64,000 nt of DNA, taken from NCBI RefSeq assembly GCF_011386835.1, contig NC_088800.1, positions 1,302,001-1,366,000 on the forward strand. The letters run 5' to 3'. Positions within the stretch are counted from its first letter, which is position 1. Each line of letters starts with the position of its first letter. The stretch is from Chrysemys picta bellii. Taxonomy: Eukaryota; Chordata; Testudines; Emydidae. This document shows, in pieces, positions 57,601-64,000 of the stretch. The position numbers were made by a program, and so were the translations under genes. Below the pieces are notes generated by a model that worked only from the letters and a program-made list of their open reading frames with translations, had not been told where the DNA came from and did no database searches.

Positions 57601-58099
57601 AAACCTCAGTCAATCACATTGGGCCTCCGGGTTATGCCAGGGGGAGTTTCTAATGTTATGCAGGTTTTAAATGTAAAATCCCACATGTATCTGATCACGG
57701 CTTCCTTGTGCTCAGCTGGGCTGAGGAGTTCTCCTCACTGCAGCCCCTCCCCAGCTAGCTGGGGGGAGAGACCATCCTTTGGCCTGTTGGGAACAAACGA
57801 AACCAGAGCCCGGCTTTTGTAGGACTTACGGACAAGGCTTTGGAAGAGGACGGGGCAGCCTGGCCGAATGCTCAGAATTTCCTACCCGCTTCTTGCTGGC
57901 ACGTGGGCATGTGTGTGTGCGCACGTGTGACCTACTGGTGCTCCAGAGGATGTGTGCGCACTAGGATCTGTGCACTCTCAGTCAGAGATGTTAGTTAGCA
58001 ATGCCCACGGGTCCGCGCTTGCACCCTACACATCCCTGTTCTCAGATGCGAGGGTGTATAGGGAGGGGTAGACCTGCCAATCCCCCGCCCCCAGTTCCT
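57601..58099. other. Sequence without a recognisable gene
   Basis: A purine/pyrimidine-alternating patch (gtgtgtgcgcacgtgtg) lies at about 57912-57928. No gene was seen. Confidence 0.4.
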
Positions 58100-59479
58100 T
58101 CTCAGCTGCCCTCAGTTCGAGACGGAGCATTGCCGTGTCTGCTGCTAGTTTTCCAAGTATTTCGTTTTGGTTTATTCCTGTTTGTTGTTTTATTTATTTA
58201 CATTCAGGGTGATTCCCCCCAGGCCTTTTTTGGGGACGACGAGGGTCTTCTGCCTCAGCCATCGTCATGTGCAGCCTCCCTGCTTGGGCAATGTCAGTCA
58301 CCCCAGGTTTCATAGCCTCCAGGTCTATCCCCTCAGCGACACGCATTCCAGCTGCCTCCCCGGCCTCAGAGAGTCCAACATCCCATCGAGTGCAAGGTCC
58401 GCTCCACATTTAAAAGCAGATCTCACAAGCTGGGGGAGGATAGCTTGAAGCTCCCCCTGAGGGAGCGCTCCTGGAGGCTTGGAGGATCCGACTCTCCCCC
58501 CTGTACATCAACCTCAGTCTCTCAGGCTGCACCAGTGACTTCCATAGACGATGGGTATTCAAACAGGAAAAACCACCGTTCCCCGCAAGAGACTGCAACA
58601 GAAGGAGAAAGGAGGAGACCTTGTGTCCCAGTGTGGGCACCGCTGAGGTTTCTGCGGGTCCTGGTACCATGCCAGTAGCCACCAAGAACACTTCTGGCAC
58701 AATTTGCATCGACCAGCCTTCTAGCAAACCACACCATGAGGCACCGCTGCTGGTACCAGAAGCAGGTGCCACCAGACACAGAGACTTATCCAGGTACACG
58801 GACTCTAAGCAGCCTTCTTCGAAGGCTCTGGTACTGCTCCCCTCCTGTCACAGCTACCAGGGGCACCGATGAAGACTCTACCCCAGTACCACTGCTCCCT
58901 TTGGAGCTGCACCCTTATATCTTGTACTGCATCCAGCACAAGATCTCACTGTCGGTACTGACCCAATCGACAGCCCTCCTCAGCCTCTGGTACCAGTACG
59001 ACCCCTGGTACTGGTGCCTGGAATTCCTCCTTTGGACATGGGAGACGACACCTCCTCTAATTCAGACACTTCCACTTCCTTTCTGTAAAATCCTCCTTTG
59101 CAGAAGATCTCAGAATTCCACAGGCATCCACATCCCCCCGGCAGGAAAATGCCTGGGGACCTGTCCCTTATGCACCCACAGTGGGTCTTCTGGAACCCTT
59201 GGGAGCCTTTTGGCGACCAGAAGTAGAGGGTGCCCTCTTATAAGAGACCCTATTGTATCAGCAGCCACTGGTATCTGATAGTGCAGGGACCTTCCACCGG
59301 CAGGAAACCCTGGAGGAGAAAGAGCCAGAGGTGGAGGAGGAGACACCTCCACCATGTGATGCTGATGACTTCAGGCCTGATAAAAAGATCTAGCTGAATC
59401 CCTCCAGATCCCACAGAAGGAAGTCCAGGAAACTCAGCACAGTCTGATGGACATTCTGCCCCCAGGGCAAGGTCGCCTG

Positions 59480-60100
59480 ACCTATTAAGAGGTCTTTACT
59501 GCCATCAGCCCATACCGAGTGGCAGTCACCTGCCACCATCCCACCCACCTGCAAGAGGGCCAACAAACATATTATTTACTGGCTAAGGGGCTCCCCTCCC
59601 CCTCCAACTCCTTGGCAGTGGACACGGTCAGCAAGAAGAATCAACAATTTTTCACCAAATCAACTCCCGTGGACAAGGAGCTCAAGCTTCTGGAGCTGCC
59701 AGGCCGGAAGAGCTGCTCATCGGCTGCTCTCCAGTTTAGGGTCGCGAACTATCAGACCTTGATTGCAAAATATGATTAAAGAAATGATGCAAAGTTCACA
59801 CCTTTTATTGACCACCTGCCCCAAGACCAAAGGCAGCAGTTTCAAGCGCTCATTTCAGAAGGCCCGATGATTGCGGAGGCTTCTCTTCCAGCCTCCCTCA
59901 ATGCTGCAGACCGAGCCTCGCACTCGCTGGCAAACACCATCACCACGTGTTGATCCTCCAGCTTCCCCAGGGACCTTCCTTTTGAAGGTCCTAAAGCTTT
60001 CAATAGCGACACCGACAGCTCCCTCCACTCCCCCAAGAGTTCCAGGGCGACACGGCCATGCCTCAGGATCTAGACCCCTGTAACCGAGATGATGTAGCAA
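59480..60100 (+). pseudogene. DIRS-like gag core remnant
   Basis: In one frame, 59519-59779 contains FFTKSTPVDKELKLLELPGR and then AALQFRVANYQTLIAKYD, the pattern 'VDKE.KRLD..GRK..S...LQ.RIANY.A' of DIRS gag proteins in vertebrates. After a stop near 59777, and in the next pieces, EGPMIAEASLPASLNAADRA and FEGPKAFNSDTDSSLHSPK continue the gag core. Several in-frame stops show the gene is dead. Confidence 0.7.
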
Positions 60101-60554
60101 TCACAGACTGCTGGGCCCTGAACAAACTGAATCAGGAGTGAGCAGTAGCTCTCCTAAGAGTGCCATCCTGGCCGAGGCAGGCATTTTGTCCCTCTCTGCA
60201 CGCTCCTCAGCCCGTTCCTCTCATAGCACGTCTCCTGACAGGGGGTTTGGTTACCACCACTCATCCCAGTTGCTCTTCTCTGCACCTCAGGGCCTGGCTC
60301 CTCGAGGTTCCCAGGTGTAGAATTGGGCAGTTCTCCCACGGTTCAGTCTGGACTCCTGGGCAGTAGGAAACCAGCCACTAGGAAAACCTACCTGCAGAAG
60401 TGGAGGTGCTTCCAAGTCTGGCGTACCTGTCCTCCTACACCCGCCTCTGAATCTCTCCTCGTGGAGAGCCGGATTTAAAACACAAGGCTCAGGACTGAGC
60501 CATTACAGCCTTTCATCCTCCAGCCAGAGGATTTTCTGTTTTTGCTCATCCTGC

Positions 60555-60995
60555 CACAGCCGGTTCATTAAGGGTTTGGCTGATCTGTTTCCTCATGTGA
60601 AGGATACCACCCTACCCTGGACCATAATCTGATTATCCATGTTTTAAGGAACCCTCTGTTTGAACCTGTGGGTAGCTGTTCACGCAAAGTTTTGTTCCTT
60701 GTAGCCATAACTTCGGCAAGAAGGGGAGGGGAGGAAGGAGACTTGCCTCTAGACCCTGGATGTGAGATGGGCTCTTGCCTTCTACCTCAGCAGAACAAGA
60801 TCTTCCAGGGCTTCCCCAGGTTCTTTATCTCTTTCGCCAAGAGAATCTAGTGGCAGCCAACTGTTACTCAGAGGCGATGAAGGTGGATTTCTGGATGCAT
60901 TCTAGCTCGTTACAAAGCTGCTGGAGCACATCCTCCTTCTAGAGCAACTGCCCATTCCGCCAAGGCCCAACAGTCCTGCTTAAAGACATTTTCCT
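60555..60995 (+). pseudogene. DIRS-like tyrosine recombinase remnant
   Basis: FIKGLADLFPHVKDTTLPW appears at about 60565, then LFLVAITSARRGGEEGDL at about 60690-60740, equivalent to the box I arginine region ('VAITSARR.GEL') of DIRS recombinases. ARYKAAGAHPPSRATAHSAK follows at about 60908-60970, where AHSAK replaces the usual AHSTR of box II, removing the conserved arginine. The final tyrosine region is not seen. Frameshifts separate the parts. Confidence 0.65.
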
Positions 60996-61144
60996 CAGTC
61001 TTTTGACTCTTGTGACCTGTTCAGCCCAGCTCCTGTGGTCTGGGTCTCTGTGCTCTTGGCACACCGCTAGTCCCTGCCCGGCTAAGATTTCTGTTGTTCC
61101 AGGGAGCCTGTGGGTGAGTCTGTTATATACCTGTAAGGAAAAGT

Positions 61145-61560
61145 TATTTACTTGTTCCCATAATACAAGAACTAGGGGCCACCAAATGAAATTAATGGGC
61201 AGCAGGTTTAAAACAAATCAAAGGAAGTTCTTCTTCACACAGTGCACAGTCAACCTGTGGAACTCCTTGCCTGAGGAGATTGTGAAGGCTAGGACTATAA
61301 CAGGGTTTAAAAGAGAACTGGATAAATTCATGGAGGTTAAGTCCATTAGTGGCTATTAGCCAGGATTGGTAAGGAATGGTGTCCCTAGCCTCTGTTTATC
61401 AGAGGGTGGAGATAGATGGCAGGAGAGAAATCACTTGATCATTACCTGTTAGGTTCACTCCCTCTGGGGCACCTGGCATTGGCCACTGTCGGCAGACAGG
61501 ATACTGGGCTGGATGGACCTTTGGTCTGACCCAGTCTGTCCGATCTTATGTTCTTATGTT
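61145..61560 (+). mobile_element. CR1 LINE 3' end, sense
   Basis: It begins at 'tgttcccataatacaagaac' within the ORF2 end and reads [38 protein letters not shown] and FKRELDKFMEV, then the 3' UTR to 'ggtctgacccagtctgtccg' and 'cttatgttcttatgttc'. The last codons are still open in one frame from 61003 to 61359, so this is a fairly young, 5'-truncated copy. It is inserted at or near the end of the DIRS remnant. Confidence 0.95.
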
Positions 61561-63357
61561 CAGCCTTGCAGAGTCACACTGACTCTGAGCGGTGATTGCT
61601 GGTGGATGCCTGTGTCCGCGTGTTGCTGTCTCTTGTCACAGTGGGCAGATAGAATGTGTGCCTGGGTGGAGCTGTCGGCCTCCTTCCTTCCCCAGCCTCC
61701 GGACACACAGCTGTACCTTCCTTCCAGCCAGAGAGACCTTGTTTCTATCTCCAAAGCCCTCCCTTCCCAAGGCTAGGAACTGCTCCTTTACCTGAATAGC
61801 TCCTCCTAACAGCCTAGCTCTGCGCGGGCTCCCTGGAACATGGGAGCCCTGGAGCAGGGGGTCCAGACTTTCTGCTACCTTGACTGTCCTTTCCCCTTAG
61901 ACACGCATTCCAGTGGTATCAGCCCAGCACGAATGCCTTTTAGTGGTGAGAATAAAGCACATCTCGTCTAAGGTTCCAGACATTCGGTTTGACTATGGAT
62001 GTGGCTTCAGAAGGGTAAAGTTTGTATTACTAGGTGCGTGTACTCGCCAAAATACCCAGGCTGCATGGTCTAGATTGAAACATTAGCACAATGTGGAGGT
62101 GCTGCCTCCACAGCTGTACTCAGAGATCCCTGCAGGAGTTGCACTGACTTTCACAAATCAAAGCAACTAACGGGAAGAAGATGCATTTCGGTGCTGTTTC
62201 CAGTAGCTCACTCTCATGTAAATAATCCACCTTCTTCATCCTTCAGCGCTGGTTAGCATGCTAATGGGGATGGGGCATTAGTGTCATCGAGACAGTTTAA
62301 TTAGGAAAACCAGCTTGAGATTTCTTGGTGCACTTTGTTGGCGTGGAGTCTGTTGCCGTTATCGATGTCTGGGAAAGGAAGTGTCTCCTTCGTTCTGCAG
62401 CGGTGCCGGCGCAGGCTCTCGTGGAAGGGATGTCTACATGGCGGTGCTGGCAGGAGGTGGTGCTGTGCGTCTGCTGATGGCAGGATTTCAGTTCTGTCAG
62501 CGTGGCGAGCCTCGCAGTGACTATGTAACACCGATGTATGGGGGACGCTTTTGCCTTCACATCTCCAGCGGGTTTTTTTTAACTACGAAAAGAAGCATTT
62601 AAAATCCTTGTTGGGAATGCCCCTAGGCTGGACGGCTTTGCAGGAGTTGCTGGCGCAAGGCATATTTACATAGCCAGACTTTGACTGGAGAGCAGAGCTT
62701 CGGCCTGGCTCAGGCAGGTGCACTCCCAGAGGAGAGGGCCCGGGTGTGTCTCATGGTACAGAAGAGGCAGGTCTGAGGTTTGATGGATATACAAAGGATT
62801 CTTTATCGAGGCTGCTGGATGCAGACAGACCCTGTGGTTCTCTGTGCAACTAGTTCCCAGATTCACTAACAGCCTCTGCCACCACACAGGGTCTCCTCAC
62901 GTCCTGCCCCGGACTCACCACCGTGGGTAGGTCTCTTAGCCATGCAGGAGACCTCTTCCGTTCCCCCTTCGCACTCCCAGGTAGGAGCAGAGCAGGATAC
63001 AGGGTGGCCCAGCTGAGACGTCCCCCTGGGCTCCGTGGGCCCAAGGGGGGTTGGTCACCCAGTCAGACGTCATGGGCAGCCTTTGGCCCCCATTCCCCTG
63101 TGCTGCTGGGGAGGCACTGCATCCTGATGCTTTGTGGAGCAGCAGCAAGAAGCACTGTAGAGTGATTTCCCCTCCCTCCCAGCCCTGGACCCTCCCGAGC
63201 TATCCTGCTCTGTGCTTGCTGGACAGGGCAAAGACTTGGCAGCTGCTGCTCTGCCTCTCTTCCCTTGCCTGCCCCAGCGGGAGTTGCAGGCCTGCAGCCT
63301 AGATGTCGCCTTTCGCGTCTTACGTTGTAGACTTAGTGGGATAGCGACTGCTATGGG
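61561..63357. other. Sequence without a recognisable gene
   Basis: Overlapping frames of 60-95 codons on both strands; none shows a domain. No repeat was identified. Confidence 0.4.
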
Positions 63358-63455
63358 CCTGGTTTTCAGGGGGGCCAGGATCCCACCCCTGCAGTGGAGG
63401 TCAATGAGAGCTGCAGGTCGTTGGCACCTCCGAGCATCAGGCCCTGATAATGTTA
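63358..63455. repeat. Palindromic sauropsid-type repeat fragment
   Basis: The ends 'gggcctggttttcagggggg' and 'ccgagcatcaggccctgat' are inverted relatives around 'cctgcagtggaggtcaatga', the same hairpin layout as at 15598-15705. Confidence 0.55.
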
Positions 63456-64000
63456 TTGCCCAAACTTATTTCAGTCTACACGGGAGATTTCTGACTTCCA
63501 GGAGAGGTTAAACCTTAATACATATATTTTAATAGTCACGTGGTATTAAACATGCAATCAGTGTATTAAGTGTAAACCCAATACAGGGTTGAGGTATTTT
63601 AATGTTACCCAAGGAATTATTATTGTATTTGGCATTGCTAACGTCGTTTGTCCCCATCAGACTTCCAGTCTAGGGCTTACTTGTCTCTGCCAGGAGTGAA
63701 AAGTGAAAAACGAATGAGACCTGCACTAGTTTAAGATACTTGCAGTGGAGTTCTTCAGTCCCTGCGTTTACATGGAATACGCTGACACGGCGGGCCTGTG
63801 ATAGGCACAGGTGAAGTCAAGATGTGGACCCTCTTTTTACTCCTGAATGTAGTTGCAAAGCAAACTGAAATCCTTACGATAAAAATCCATGGAAGAACTT
63901 ACCAAAGGAATTTCCTTTCAGGGAAAATTCACCGCGAGGTTCAAGGTGAAAAGTACTAAGGTGAAGCCACAGAGATTGCTGGAAAGAAAGAATGGAAAAT
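63456..64000. other. AT-richer sequence, no gene seen
   Basis: Nothing recognisable to the end of the window. Confidence 0.4.

Larger units (their letters stand above)
58100..61130 (+). mobile_element. Degenerate DIRS-like (tyrosine recombinase) retrotransposon
   Basis: Scattered, frame-broken coding remnants in one orientation match the order of a DIRS element: a Ser/Pro-rich gag N-terminus with many 'ggtac' motifs (58.6-59.05 kb), a gag core (about 59.5-60.1 kb) and a tyrosine recombinase region (60.55-60.99 kb). The reverse transcriptase and RNase H part expected between gag and recombinase is essentially absent, so a large internal deletion occurred. DIRS elements integrate by recombinase and leave no target duplication. 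Exact ends are not visible; the right side abuts a CR1 at about 61145. Confidence 0.72.

Noticed and set aside
57912..57928. Z-DNA-forming GT/GC alternation as a functional site
   Set aside because: Too short and common in vertebrate DNA to support a claim.
58736..59278. 180-codon plus-strand frame
   Set aside because: Lies in the decayed gag region of a DIRS-like element and is not the native frame throughout.

Overview
This looks like vertebrate nuclear DNA, most probably from a turtle. The calls rest on sequence patterns and on my recall of repeat families; no search was run. The pointers to a turtle are many CR1 LINE 3' ends of the chelonian/crocodilian type, the very common turtle Penelope-like tail (a stem-loop near a GAAAGCTTATGC motif followed by a 'tctaaggtgccacaagtactcctgttc' type end), old MIR and L2 copies, and hAT, Tigger-like and TTAA-flanked MITEs. 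There is no sign of bacterial gene organisation, and no complete protein-coding host gene is visible. Nearly all open reading frames of 60-290 codons look like chance frames in GC-rich DNA or pieces of transposons. The window therefore reads as intergenic or intronic.

Layout. From 1 to about 24 kb the DNA is GC-rich, with a 77-bp tandem repeat (3470-3778), a CR1 interrupted by a Penelope-like element carrying a GIY-YIG endonuclease remnant (5.1-6.3 kb), a palindromic MITE (9.3-9.6 kb), a fold-back hAT element with two opposed transposase C-terminal pieces (12.0-13.6 kb), a possible minus-strand exon near 18.8 kb, a TTAA-type MITE (21.1 kb), a GC minisatellite (22.1 kb) and a CR1 (22.5 kb). 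From 24 to 42 kb the DNA is less GC-rich and holds two CR1 copies (26.7-28.5 kb), one of them split by a hAT MITE with a perfect target duplication, a second TTAA-type MITE (29.1 kb), a MIR (34.0 kb) and an L2-like LINE 3' end (36.3-36.8 kb).

From 42 to 57.5 kb there are several CR1 copies, including a 1.26-kb one split by a Tigger-like MITE (45.25-46.5 kb), a possible plus-strand exon at 48.5 kb, an inverted pair of Penelope-like tails and a further lone tail (49.0-50.3 kb), and an AT-rich stretch dense in homeodomain core sites (54.2-54.4 kb). From 58 to 61.1 kb lies a decayed DIRS-like tyrosine-recombinase retrotransposon, joined directly to a CR1 3' end. The last 2.4 kb shows only one short palindromic repeat.

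The main interest is the nesting of transposons and the small hammerhead-ribozyme-like folds kept in four Penelope-like tails. No operon or new multi-gene system can be supported.
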